A stretch of DNA of 64,000 nt. Origin: Glaciihabitans sp. INWT7. Its GTDB lineage: Bacteria; Actinomycetota; Actinomycetes; Actinomycetales; Microbacteriaceae. Of this stretch, positions 55,405 through 63,991 are shown one piece after another (the first letter of the stretch is position 1; each line of letters opens with the position of its first letter). The notes under the pieces are model-generated. The model was not told the DNA's origin and did no database searches. It saw nothing but the letters and a program-made list of their open reading frames with translations. Made by a program: the position numbers and the translations under genes. The stretch lies in assembly GCF_014217685.1 (NCBI RefSeq), contig NZ_CP043653.1:2856419-2920418 (forward strand), given 5' to 3'.

Positions 55405-56784
55405 GTGACACTCGTACCCAGTGCCCGCCCACAGCGAACACGCTGGCTGATCGGCATCGCAGCGGTGCTGCTCGCCGTCTTCGCGTTCTCGGCCAGCCCG
55501 GCGTTACTGACCGCGGCGAATGCGGCCACGACCACTCCGGTCGACCCCGCGACCGCGAAACAGTCGATGCAGATCTGGGTGCGGCTCGACTCGGACAAGA
55601 CCGGCGTTCCGAACGTCAGCGTCAACGTCACCGGAAAGAGTGGATTCGACGAAACCGTCGTCACGGGCCCTGACGGCAAGGTGCTCGTCGGCTTCGCCAA
55701 GTCCGGCACCTACACCGTCACCGTCGACGAGAAGTCGTTGCCGGCAGGCGCGGGATACCCCAATCTCAACCCGAGAAAAGTGGATGTCTTCGCCCAGGGC
55801 ATCGAGATTCCCGCCTACTTCCTCGTCTCCCCGTCGAACCCGGCCATCGGCAGCACTCCGACGCCGGGACCCAGCGACGGCATCTCCAACGAGTCCAGCG
55901 CCCAGTTCTGGAGCGTCTTCTGGTCGAAGGTCGTCACCGGGCTCATCTTCGGACTGCTTCTCGCCCTCGCGGCGATCGGCCTCTCCCTGATCTACGGCAC
56001 CACGGGGCTCAACAACTTCGCCCACGGAGAGCTCGTCACCTTCGGTGCGCTCATGGCCTATACCTTCAGCGGAATCCTGCACTGGCCGGCCTGGATTGCG
56101 ATCATCATCGCGGTGGTTCTCGGCGGCGCGTTCGGCTGGGTGCAGAACGCCGGGCTGTGGGCGCCGTTGCGCAAGCGCAACCTCGGCCTCATCCCCCTGA
56201 TGATCGTGACGATCGGCCTCTCCCTGGCCCTCCGCTACATCTTCGTGTTCTTCTGGGGAGCCGACCGCCTCACCCTCCCCAACTCCACCAAGCCCTTCCT
56301 GGTGATCGGGGCGATCAGCCTCAAGTTCACGGATGTCGCGGGCGCGGTAGTGGCGATCGTGCTCCTGCTCGCCGTGGCCTACGTGCTGCTGCGCACCAAG
56401 ATCGGCAAAGCGACCCGCGCGGTGGCCGACAACCGCTCGCTCGCCGCGGCATCCGGAATCGACGTCGAAGGCGTCATCCGCACCGTGTGGATCGGAGGAG
56501 CGGCCCTCGCCGCCCTCTCCGGCGTCTTCGTCGGGTACTACCAGTCGCTGCGCTGGGACACGGGGGCCTCGATCTTGCTCCTGATCTTCGCCGCCGTCAC
56601 CCTCGGTGGCCTCGGTACCGCATTCGGAGCCCTCATCGGCTCCATCGTGATCGGCGTCTTCATCAACGTGTCGACAGTCTGGCTTCCGGAGAACCTGAAG
56701 TACGTGGCCGCCCTGGTGGTCATGATCCTCATCCTCCTCTTCCGCCCACAGGGCATCCTCGGTCGACGAGACCGCATCGGTTAA
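55405..56784 (+). CDS. livH: Branched-chain amino acid ABC permease with extracytoplasmic N-terminal domain
   Basis: A 459-residue LivH-type permease. The transport core starts near residue 170 (IGLSLIYGTTGLNNFAHGELVTFGA) and ends with GGLGTAFGALIGSIVIG. Ahead of it is an unusual extension: a signal-like helix (about 14-40) and a beta-rich domain (about 50-145; VSVNVTGKSG, GTYTVTVDE) resembling carboxypeptidase-regulatory or Ig-like folds, then a Pro/Ser linker. Normal LivH is about 290-310 residues. The GTG has GGAGG at perfect distance, so the extension is really translated. First gene of livHMGF. Confidence 0.9.
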   Translation: MTLVPSARPQRTRWLIGIAAVLLAVFAFSASPALLTAANAATTTPVDPATAKQSMQIWVRLDSDKTGVPNVSVNVTGKSGFDETVVTGPDGKVLVGFAKSGTYTVTVDEKSLPAGAGYPNLNPRKVDVFAQGIEIPAYFLVSPSNPAIGSTPTPGPSDGISNESSAQFWSVFWSKVVTGLIFGLLLALAAIGLSLIYGTTGLNNFAHGELVTFGALMAYTFSGILHWPAWIAIIIAVVLGGAFGWVQNAGLWAPLRKRNLGLIPLMIVTIGLSLALRYIFVFFWGADRLTLPNSTKPFLVIGAISLKFTDVAGAVVAIVLLLAVAYVLLRTKIGKATRAVADNRSLAAASGIDVEGVIRTVWIGGAALAALSGVFVGYYQSLRWDTGASILLLIFAAVTLGGLGTAFGALIGSIVIGVFINVSTVWLPENLKYVAALVVMILILLFRPQGILGRRDRIG

Positions 56785-56800
56785 GGGAGCGAAACACACC

Positions 56801-57775
56801 ATGGACTACAACTTCATCCCCCTCTCGTTCGGCGAACTGTTCTCGCCGACCACCGCGGCCTATGCGCTGGCGACGATCGGGCTGGCCGTGCACTTCGGCT
56901 TCACCGGGCTGCTCAACTTCGGCCAGGCCGGCTTCATGGCCATCGGCGGGTACGCCTTCGCCATCACCTCGGTGAAGTGGCACTGGCCGCTCTACGGCTC
57001 TGTGCTCGCCACGATCGTCGCGGCCACGATCTTCGCCCTCATCCTCGGGATCCCCACGCTGAGACTCAGGGCGGACTATCTGAGTATCGTGACGATCGCC
57101 GCAGCGGAGATCATCCGACTATCGGTGAAAACACCGGAGTTCTCGAGCGTCACCGGTGGCTCCGAGGGCATCAACGGGTCGGCGATCACCTTCAACGCCA
57201 CCAACCCGTTGCCCGAGGGCAGATTCGGCTTCGGGGTGCTCACCTACTCGTCCGACCAATGGTGGGTGCGAATAGTCGGCTGGGCGCTCGTCGCTCTCGC
57301 CGCTCTCCTGGTGTTCCTGCTCATCCGCAGCCCCTGGGGCCGCGTGATCCGCGGAATCCGTGAGGACGAGGATGCCGTGCGCAGCCTCGGTAAGAACGTG
57401 TACTCCTACAAGATGCAGGCCCTCGTGCTCGGTGGCGTGTTCGGCGGACTCGCCGGTGCTCTCTTCATTTTGCCGCGGTCGCTGCAGCCCGACAACTACG
57501 GCACGCAGCTCACCTTCTTCCTCTACACGATCCTCTTGCTCGGAGGAGCGGCGACGGTGTTCGGGCCCATCATCGGGTCGATCATCTTCTGGGTGACGCT
57601 GTCTCTCTCAGATGGGCTGCTCAGCCTCGGGGTGAATGCTCATGTCATCCCGATCTCCTCGATCCAGCAGGGGCCGATCCGATTCGTCATCGTCGGCGTC
57701 GCCCTCATGATCCTGGTGATCTTCCGACCACAGGGAATTTTCGGCAAGAAGAAGGATGCACAGTTCAGTGTCTAA
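56801..57775 (+). CDS. livM: Branched-chain amino acid ABC permease LivM
   Basis: A 324-residue permease with about nine helices and the LivM-typical FTGLLNFGQAGFMAIGGYAFA, RADYLSIVTIAAAEIIR, RAIREDEDAVRSLG-like loop (here RGIREDEDAVRSLGKN) and GGAATVFGPIIGSIIFW. It follows livH after 16 bases, with GGGAG ahead, and overlaps livG. Confidence 0.93.
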   Translation: MDYNFIPLSFGELFSPTTAAYALATIGLAVHFGFTGLLNFGQAGFMAIGGYAFAITSVKWHWPLYGSVLATIVAATIFALILGIPTLRLRADYLSIVTIAAAEIIRLSVKTPEFSSVTGGSEGINGSAITFNATNPLPEGRFGFGVLTYSSDQWWVRIVGWALVALAALLVFLLIRSPWGRVIRGIREDEDAVRSLGKNVYSYKMQALVLGGVFGGLAGALFILPRSLQPDNYGTQLTFFLYTILLLGGAATVFGPIIGSIIFWVTLSLSDGLLSLGVNAHVIPISSIQQGPIRFVIVGVALMILVIFRPQGIFGKKKDAQFSV

Positions 57776-58754
57776 TCGAACTCCCACCGCAGAACTCGTT
57801 GCCGGCCCCGCGGTGCCCGGTGTAGCCAAGATCGACCCGATCCTCATCGCCGACAAGGTGAGCCGCCACTTCGGCGGACTCATGGCCGTCGAGGTGGACC
57901 ACCTCGAGATCCCGCGGGGTGCGATCACCGCGCTCATCGGTCCGAACGGTGCCGGCAAGACCACCTTCTTCAACCTGCTCACCGGATTCGACAAACCGAA
58001 CACCGGCACCTGGAACTTCGGGGGCAAGAACCTCGCCCGGATGCCCGCATTCCGCGTCTCTCGCCTCGGGATGGTGCGCACCTTCCAACTGACCAAGGCG
58101 CTCGGTCGGCTCACGGTGCTCGAGAACATGCTGCTCGGCGCGAAGGAGCAGGGGGGCGAGAACCTCTTCGTTGCTCTGGTCCGTCCGTTCTGGCGCAAGC
58201 GCGAGGATGCCATCACCGAGCGCGCGATGTCGCTGCTGGCGAAGTTCAAGCTCGACACCAAGTCCGAGGACTACGCGGCAAGCCTCTCCGGCGGCCAGCG
58301 CAAGCTCCTCGAGATGGCCCGTGCGCTCATGAGCGAGCCGGAGATGGTCATGCTCGACGAGCCGATGGCCGGGGTGAACCCGGCGCTGACGCAGTCTCTG
58401 CTCCACCACATCCAGGATCTGAAGGCCGAGGGTATGACCGTGCTGTTCGTCGAGCACGACATGCACATGGTCAACGAGATCGCGGACTGGGTCGTGGTGA
58501 TGGCCGAGGGCCGCATCGTCGCAGAGGGCCCTCCGGGTGTGGTGATGAACGACCAGGCCGTGATCGACGCCTACCTCGGGGCGCACCACGAGACCGACCT
58601 CGGGACCCTGACAGGGCAGATGGAGATCGCCGAGGGAATGGACTCGGATCTCGTGAAGGACGAGATCGAGACCGACCTCGCTGCGGAACACTCCACGACC
58701 GACACAGTCACGCCGAGCGCAGGCGCCCCCGACGCGAAGGCGGACGACAAATGA
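57756..58754 (+). CDS. livG: Branched-chain amino acid ABC ATPase LivG
   Basis: A 332-residue ATP-binding protein with Walker A GPNGAGKTT, signature LSGGQRKL and Walker B VMLDEPMAGVNP. It has about 25 extra residues at the start and a 60-residue acidic, low-complexity tail after the usual LivG end (near AYLGAHHE), longer than the ~255-residue family norm. The start is uncertain: ATG 57756 overlaps livM by 20 bp; GTG 57768 by 8 bp. Confidence 0.92.
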   Translation: MHSSVSNRTPTAELVAGPAVPGVAKIDPILIADKVSRHFGGLMAVEVDHLEIPRGAITALIGPNGAGKTTFFNLLTGFDKPNTGTWNFGGKNLARMPAFRVSRLGMVRTFQLTKALGRLTVLENMLLGAKEQGGENLFVALVRPFWRKREDAITERAMSLLAKFKLDTKSEDYAASLSGGQRKLLEMARALMSEPEMVMLDEPMAGVNPALTQSLLHHIQDLKAEGMTVLFVEHDMHMVNEIADWVVVMAEGRIVAEGPPGVVMNDQAVIDAYLGAHHETDLGTLTGQMEIAEGMDSDLVKDEIETDLAAEHSTTDTVTPSAGAPDAKADDK

Positions 58755-59500
58755 GCGAGATCGTACTCGAGACCACGGATCTGGTTGCCGGCTACCTGCC
58801 CGGTGTCAACATCCTGAACGGCTGCAACGTGCATGTCGGAAAGGGCGAGCTCGTGGGCATCATCGGCCCGAACGGCGCCGGGAAGTCGACGCTGCTGAAG
58901 GCGATCTTCGGCCAGGTGAACATCCGCAGCGGAAGCGTCATGCTCAAGGGCGACAACATCACCGGTCTGAAGGCCGACAAACTCGTCTCCAAAGGCGTCG
59001 GCATGGTGCCGCAGAACAACAACGTCTTTCCCAGCCTCACCATCGAAGAGAATCTGCAGATGGGCATCTACCAGGAGCCCAAGATGTACAAGCCGAGGCT
59101 GGACTTCGTCACGAGTCTGTTCCCCGAGCTCGGTAAGCGACTCAAGCAGCGGGCCGGATCGCTCTCCGGTGGGGAGCGCCAGATGGTGGCGATGTCCCGC
59201 GCTCTCATGATGGAACCGAGCGTCCTGCTTCTCGACGAGCCGAGTGCGGGGCTCTCCCCGGTGCGGCAAGACGAGACCTTCATCAACGTGGCCGCCATCA
59301 ACCGTGCCGGTGTCTCGATCATGATCGTGGAGCAGAACGCGCGGCGCGCCCTGCAGATCTGCGATCGCGGCTACGTGCTCGACCAGGGGACGGATGCCTA
59401 CACCGGCACCGGCCGCGACCTCATGAAGGACCCGAAGGTCATCGAGCTCTACCTCGGAACCCTTGCGGCCGACCAGGAGAAGTCGAAAGCCGCCAGCTAA
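58751..59500 (+). CDS. livF: Branched-chain amino acid ABC ATPase LivF
   Basis: A 249-residue ATPase partner of LivG with Walker A GPNGAGKST, the LivF-typical MVPQNNNVFPSLTIEENLQMG, signature LSGGERQM and Walker B LLLDEPSAGLSP. It overlaps livG by 4 bp (ATGA) and ends the operon before a strong terminator. Confidence 0.95.
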   Translation: MSEIVLETTDLVAGYLPGVNILNGCNVHVGKGELVGIIGPNGAGKSTLLKAIFGQVNIRSGSVMLKGDNITGLKADKLVSKGVGMVPQNNNVFPSLTIEENLQMGIYQEPKMYKPRLDFVTSLFPELGKRLKQRAGSLSGGERQMVAMSRALMMEPSVLLLDEPSAGLSPVRQDETFINVAAINRAGVSIMIVEQNARRALQICDRGYVLDQGTDAYTGTGRDLMKDPKVIELYLGTLAADQEKSKAAS

Positions 59501-59512
59501 GCCAGCGGAACG

Positions 59513-59545
59513 AGCGCGGGTGGACTCGGTCCGCCCGCGCTTTTC
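59513..59545 (+). terminator. Rho-independent terminator of livHMGF
   Basis: A 13-bp stem (59513-59525 with 59529-59541, one G-U pair) with loop TCG is followed by TTTTCT. It starts 12 bases past the livF stop. Confidence 0.85.
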
Positions 59546-59734
59546 TGTGCGCTGCAGCGCCCTCCAGCACGCTCTGGCGGCTCTCCCTGTGCCGCGCCGC
59601 ACGGCCCGAGCTGTGCGGGCCGGGATCTGTTGCGAGTTACGAGGCGCACAAATCGCATCCACTCCCGACTCGATGGCGCCGGTCCTCCAGGTGTCGCGGA
59701 CACGTAGCCGCTGGACCCCACCGCAGACGCGCAA

Positions 59735-59764
59735 AAGGGGCCCGACCTCGCGGTCGGACCCCTT
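59735..59764 (-). terminator. Rho-independent terminator of the receptor gene
   Basis: AAGGGGCCCGACC (59735-59747) pairs with GGTCGGACCCCTT (59752-59764), with one weak pair; on the minus strand the stem ends in TTTT. It begins 16 bases past the receptor stop. Nothing else is seen between the two terminators. Confidence 0.85.
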
Positions 59765-59780
59765 CTTGCACTAGCGGCGG

Positions 59781-61052
59781 TTACAGCTTGCCGTAGACCT
59801 GCTGCTCGAACGCGTTGGTGTTACCCGTCGCGTACTTGTAGATGGAGACATAGGCCTCGGTCGGGTCGCCGTTCTTGTCGAACGTGATCGGACCGGACAG
59901 ACCGTCGTAGTTGATGTCCTTCTTGTCTGCGATCAGCTTGGCGCAGTCGGCGTACGACGTGCACTTGGTGCCCTTCTCGGAGACCGACTGCAGGTTCGCC
60001 TTGATGGTCGCACCATCGGTCGCGCCACCCTGGAGCGCGGCGAGAGCAGCGACAACCACGGCGTCGTAAGACTCGGCCGCGTAGCTGAAGACGTTCAGTT
60101 CTGAACCGCCCTGCTTCTTGACGAGAGTTTGAAGGTCGGCCTGGAACTTCTTGGTCGCCTCGACACCCGGGTTGGTGAACTGCGCGCCGGCGATGTCGAC
60201 GTTGGTGTCCTTCTCGCCGATGACGCCGTAGTTGCCGTCCGTGCCGTAGAACTTCTTGAAGTCGAAGCCCTTCGCCGCGAGCTGCTCCGCGATCGTCTTG
60301 ATCTCGTCGAACGAGATCACGACGAGGGCGTCGGGGCTGGTCGCCAGCAGCGAGGTGATCGCACTGTTGAAGTCGGTGGATGCCGGCTCGAAGATCTCTT
60401 CACCGGCGATGGTTGCGCCACCGGCGGTGAGGGCCTTCTTGACGTTGGACTCGAGGCCCGTGCCGTACGCGTCGTTCATGTACAGGATGGCGACCTTAGT
60501 CGCGCCGTCCTTCAGGATCTTGTTGCCGAGGATGCGGCCCTGGAGAACGTCGGACGGGGCGGTGCGCCAGTAGTAGCCGTCATCCGCGTAGTTGGTGAAG
60601 TCCGGCGAGGTGTTCGCACCGGAGATCTGCACGACACCGGCCTGCGTGACCTGGTCGATGAAGGTCTTGGAGACGCCGGAGGAGGCTGCTCCGATGATGA
60701 CCGAGACGCCATCGGCCAGGAGCGCCGTCGCCGACTGGGTCGCGATGTCGGTGGTGGTGTCGCCCGAGTCCTTGTGGGTGACAGAGATCTTGAGCCCCGC
60801 CTTGGCGGCGTTGATGTCCTGCACGGCGAGGTCGACGCCGGCGATCTCGGGCGGGCCGAGAACCGCGAGGGTTCCGGTCTGCGGAAGAATGCTGCCGATT
60901 TTGAGGCTCAGGTCCTTGCCGTCAGTGGTGGTGCTGCCCGTGGATGCACAGGCGCTGAGAAGAAGCGCGCTGACACCGAGGATCGCAATACCGCTGATGG
61001 TGGACTTGAGGGCCCGTGAGCGGGAGGCCTTAGCCTTCGCGAAAACGCTCAT
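59781..61052 (-). CDS. livJ: ABC substrate-binding lipoprotein (LivJ-like)
   Basis: A 423-residue receptor of the peripla_BP_6 (Leu/Ile/Val-binding) family. A lipoprotein signal ends at the lipobox LLLSACAS. The core has IGSILPQTGTLAVLGPPEIAGVDLAVQDIN and the late ESYDAVVVAALAAL. ATG at 61052 has AAGGAG ahead. It faces the livHMGF operon and is almost certainly its receptor, though read from the other strand. Branched-chain amino acids are the default ligand; amides or urea are other options for this family. Confidence 0.9.
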   Translation of the reverse strand: MSVFAKAKASRSRALKSTISGIAILGVSALLLSACASTGSTTTDGKDLSLKIGSILPQTGTLAVLGPPEIAGVDLAVQDINAAKAGLKISVTHKDSGDTTTDIATQSATALLADGVSVIIGAASSGVSKTFIDQVTQAGVVQISGANTSPDFTNYADDGYYWRTAPSDVLQGRILGNKILKDGATKVAILYMNDAYGTGLESNVKKALTAGGATIAGEEIFEPASTDFNSAITSLLATSPDALVVISFDEIKTIAEQLAAKGFDFKKFYGTDGNYGVIGEKDTNVDIAGAQFTNPGVEATKKFQADLQTLVKKQGGSELNVFSYAAESYDAVVVAALAALQGGATDGATIKANLQSVSEKGTKCTSYADCAKLIADKKDINYDGLSGPITFDKNGDPTEAYVSIYKYATGNTNAFEQQVYGKL

Positions 61053-61264
61053 GATGCTCCTTGCGTTGAGTTGTGATGAGGACGTGACAATACGGGGTAC
61101 TGCACTGCTATCGAAGGTATTGCCCCGGAGGTCTCGAAACAATACGTGCGTGTTACAGCCACGTAACACGGCCGAATCGTTACTTTCCGTTACGTTGAGA
61201 TCGTTCTCCGGTCGAAAAGCTCCGTTTTCGGCGCGAGCCACGCCGTCTTCTGCCACCAGCGGCG

Positions 61265-62527
61265 TCAGCCGGCCAGAATGTCGCCGACGCGCGCGAAGCG
61301 TCCGGCGGGGTCGTAGCGGTAGAGCCCGAAGTGCACGGGACTCGTGTCGCCGTTGGCGTCGAATGTGGTGGCGCCCGAGATTCCGTCGTAGTCGATGTCG
61401 GCGGATGTCTTCAGCACGCCGACACACTCGCTGAAAGTAGTGCACTCGATTCCTCCGCCCGACACCTCTCGCAGGTTGGACGCGATCGCTGAGCCGCTCG
61501 CATCCTTCGCCACCGTCGCCGCGAGGGCGGCGAGAATCGTGGCGTCATAGGCTTCCTCGGCATACTGCAGGTCGGTGACCGCCGGTGCGAGAGCCGCGAC
61601 ACGCGCGACGAAGGCGGGAGTCGGCTGCGCCCCCTCGAGGATGCCGTTCACGCCCGCCAGCGTGCCGACCGGCAGGGCCTGGGAGTAGTCCGCGGTGTTC
61701 TGTCCGGTGAGCCAGAGTTTCGCTCCGCCGAATCCCGCCGCCGTCAGCTGAGTGATCATTGCCGTGTTCTGCGCCATTGCGCTGAACGGGCTCACGAAGA
61801 CGACGTCGTCTGGTTTCGAGCTCTTCACCGCGGCGATGATGGGCGCAAGGTCCTTCGTGGTCGCATCGATCTTCTGCACAGCCACCACGCCTCCGGATGC
61901 CGCAAGTGCCGCCCGCATCGTGCCGAGAACCGCCCGACCCATGTCGTCATCGAAGTAGACGATCGCGATGCGGGCCCTTCCGCCACCGATGGTCTTCGCG
62001 AGGGCGTCCCCTTCCAGGGCTGAAGAGCCGATCGTGCGAAAGAAATAGCCGCCGGATGCCACAGAACTGAGACGCATGGCGGTGGCGGCGGGAGAGATCA
62101 TCGGCAGCTTCGCCGCGACGAGCTTCGGGATGACCCTCTCGGCCAGCACCGATGACGACGGCCCGACGAGCACGTCGGCCTTCGCGGTCACGAGGTCGGC
62201 GATCGACGCCTCGATGGTCGCGGTGGAGACATCGCCGGAGTCCCGGGCGAGCACTTCGACGGGTTTGCCGAGCACGCCACCGGCATCGTTGATCTCCTTG
62301 ACGGCCACCGCGACACCCGCGGCCTGTGCGCCGCCGAGATAGGACTGGGTGCCGGTGCTGGGGAAGAGAGTGCCGATGCGCAGTACCCCGTCGCCCGATG
62401 GCGTAGCCGTCGATGTGGCCGACGGTGCCGACGGAAGTGGCGTGGGGGTTGCGACAGAGCAGGACACGAGCGCAAGGCAGAACACCACTCCAGAGACGGC
62501 AGCGAGAAGCGTTCGGGAGCGCGACAT
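61265..62527 (-). CDS. Second ABC substrate-binding lipoprotein (LivJ-like)
   Basis: A 420-residue receptor with a lipobox LALVSCS and the same fold as its neighbour (RIGTLFPSTGTQSYLGGAQAAGVAVAVKEIN; EEAYDATILAALAA; ADIDYDGISGATTFDANGD). The two share the C-terminal pattern of a CTxxxxC disulfide-like pair (ECTTFSEC here, KCTSYADC there), so they are likely paralogues, strongly diverged elsewhere. It lies upstream of the first receptor on the same strand with 212 bp between. It may widen the substrate range of the LivHMGF transporter. Confidence 0.88.
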   Translation of the reverse strand: MSRSRTLLAAVSGVVFCLALVSCSVATPTPLPSAPSATSTATPSGDGVLRIGTLFPSTGTQSYLGGAQAAGVAVAVKEINDAGGVLGKPVEVLARDSGDVSTATIEASIADLVTAKADVLVGPSSSVLAERVIPKLVAAKLPMISPAATAMRLSSVASGGYFFRTIGSSALEGDALAKTIGGGRARIAIVYFDDDMGRAVLGTMRAALAASGGVVAVQKIDATTKDLAPIIAAVKSSKPDDVVFVSPFSAMAQNTAMITQLTAAGFGGAKLWLTGQNTADYSQALPVGTLAGVNGILEGAQPTPAFVARVAALAPAVTDLQYAEEAYDATILAALAATVAKDASGSAIASNLREVSGGGIECTTFSECVGVLKTSADIDYDGISGATTFDANGDTSPVHFGLYRYDPAGRFARVGDILAG

Positions 62528-62572
62528 GATGGTCCTTCGGGTAGATCGGGTATGTCGAACCCTACAGTTCGG

Positions 62573-63505
62573 TCACTGGGCCGGCAGCGAGGCGCGACGT
62601 GCCCGCGGCGCCGAGACGAAGATGTCGACGGTGAGGATCGTGAGCGCAACCCAGACGAGGGCGAATCCAATCCAGCGCGCGGGCGGCATGTCCTCCCCCA
62701 GCACGAAAGCACCCACCACGAACTGGAGCACCGGCGCGAGGTACTGGGTGAGCCCGAGGTAGACGAGGGGCAGTCGTCGCGCGGCGGCGGCGAAGAGCAG
62801 AAGGGGAACCGCGGTCACGACACCCGCACTCACGAGGAGAAGCGTGTGGGCGAGGCTCACCGTGCCGAAGGTGAGGCCGGCACTGGTGCCGACGACGGCA
62901 AGCTGCACGATCGCGACCGGTGCGAGCCAGGCCGTCTCGAGCGTGAGCCCGCTCACGGCATCCACCGCTGGGCCCACTCGCTTCTTGATGAGCCCGTACA
63001 GCCCGAAGGAGAAGGCGAGCACAAGCGAGATCCACGGCAACGTCCCGTAGTTGAATGCGAGCACGACGACCGCGACGAGGCTCGTGCCGACGGCGATCCA
63101 CTGCGCAATCCGCAATCTCTCCCGCAGGAAGAGCACCCCGAGCAGAACTGTGACGATGGGATTGATGAAGTAGCCGAGGGATGCCTCGATCACCTTGCCA
63201 TCGAGCGTCGCGAAGACGTAGACCTGCCAGTTGACGAAGATGAAGACCGCGGCGAGACCCATGGTGAAGACGATGCGCGGCTGGCGCAGGATCGCGACGA
63301 GCGCGGGCCATTTGCGCGTGACGGTGATGATCATCGCGCAGAACACCAGGGAGAACAGGATGCGAAGCCCAACGATCTCGAAGGCGCCCGAGGGTTGGAG
63401 CAACAGGAAGTAGAGCGGCAGGATGCCCCAGAGCGCGTAGGCCGCGACGGCCATCACCACACCCGATCGCTCCGTGGACTGTTCGGGGGTTCGCGAGCTG
63501 GACAT
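62573..63505 (-). CDS. rarD: EamA family transporter RarD
   Basis: A 310-residue protein with ten predicted helices in the DMT superfamily. RarD-typical sequences are GVVMAVAAYALWGILPLYFLLL, EIVGLRILFSL, NWQVYVFAT, EASLGYFINPIVTVLLGV and LGLTQYLAPVLQF. The substrate is unknown (chloramphenicol sensitivity in E. coli gave the name). The ATG at 63505 lies seven bases after TAACAT (63513-63518), which supports a leaderless mRNA and this start over two upstream ATGs. Confidence 0.88.
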   Translation of the reverse strand: MSSSRTPEQSTERSGVVMAVAAYALWGILPLYFLLLQPSGAFEIVGLRILFSLVFCAMIITVTRKWPALVAILRQPRIVFTMGLAAVFIFVNWQVYVFATLDGKVIEASLGYFINPIVTVLLGVLFLRERLRIAQWIAVGTSLVAVVVLAFNYGTLPWISLVLAFSFGLYGLIKKRVGPAVDAVSGLTLETAWLAPVAIVQLAVVGTSAGLTFGTVSLAHTLLLVSAGVVTAVPLLLFAAAARRLPLVYLGLTQYLAPVLQFVVGAFVLGEDMPPARWIGFALVWVALTILTVDIFVSAPRARRASLPAQ

Positions 63506-63530
63506 CATGGGGATGTTACGGCACAAAAGA

Positions 63531-63569
63531 GAAGGGGCCCATTCCGAGGTGATCGGAATGGGCCCCTTC
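63531..63569 (-). terminator. Rho-independent terminator of groES
   Basis: A perfect 17-bp stem (63531-63547 with 63553-63569) with a five-base loop, starting 14 bases past the groES stop; on the minus strand it is followed by TCTTTTGTG. The rarD -10 box (63513-63518) lies just beyond, and its -35 region would fall inside this stem. Confidence 0.88.
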
Positions 63570-63583
63570 GTGAAGAAGTGGTC

Positions 63584-63880
63584 TTAGTGGGTGACGACCG
63601 CGAGCACGTCGCGAGCCGAAAGCACGAGCAGGTCTTCCCCGCCGTACTTGACCTCGGTCCCACCGTACTTGGAGTAGATGACCTTGTCGCCGACGGCGAT
63701 GTCGAGGGGGATGCGGTTGCCGTTGTCGTCGATGCGACCCGGTCCCACAGCGACGACCTCGCCCTCCTGGGGCTTCTCCTTCGCGGTGTCCGGGATGACG
63801 AGACCGGATGCAGTGGTCTGCTCGGCTTCGACCTGCTTGATGACAATGCGATCTTCGAGCGGCTTGATGGAGACTGCCAC
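63584..63880 (-). CDS. groES: Co-chaperonin GroES
   Basis: A 98-residue co-chaperonin that caps the GroEL ring. Seen: the start [20 protein letters not shown], the mobile loop [18 protein letters not shown] and the roof hairpin. The strong terminator directly after it and the different gene beyond show that groEL is not downstream, as is usual for the separate groEL2 of actinobacteria. Two CIRCE elements lie upstream, so HrcA repression and heat induction are expected. Confidence 0.97.
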   Translation of the reverse strand: MAVSIKPLEDRIVIKQVEAEQTTASGLVIPDTAKEKPQEGEVVAVGPGRIDDNGNRIPLDIAVGDKVIYSKYGGTEVKYGGEDLLVLSARDVLAVVTH

Positions 63881-63919
63881 GGTTGACCTCTTTCTTGAAG
63901 TACTTCGAAATCTGGAGGG

Positions 63920-63946
63920 TTAGCACCCTCCCGAGGAGAGTGCCAG
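63920..63946. promoter_or_regulatory. CIRCE element, proximal and degenerate
   Basis: TTAGCACCC, nine bases, GAGTGCCAG: three differences from the TTAGCACTC-N9-GAGTGCTAA consensus. It lies 40-66 bases upstream of groES. Confidence 0.8.
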
Positions 63947-63964
63947 ATGTAGCTTAGCCGCGCG

Positions 63965-63991
63965 TTAGCACTCCTGCAAGGTGAGTGCCAA
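63965..63991. promoter_or_regulatory. CIRCE element, distal
   Basis: TTAGCACTC, nine bases, GAGTGCCAA: one difference from the consensus. It is the stronger of two HrcA sites upstream of groES and lies near the window end. Confidence 0.9.

Noticed and set aside
63584-63880. groESL operon
   Set aside because: A strong terminator and rarD follow groES, so groEL is not downstream here.
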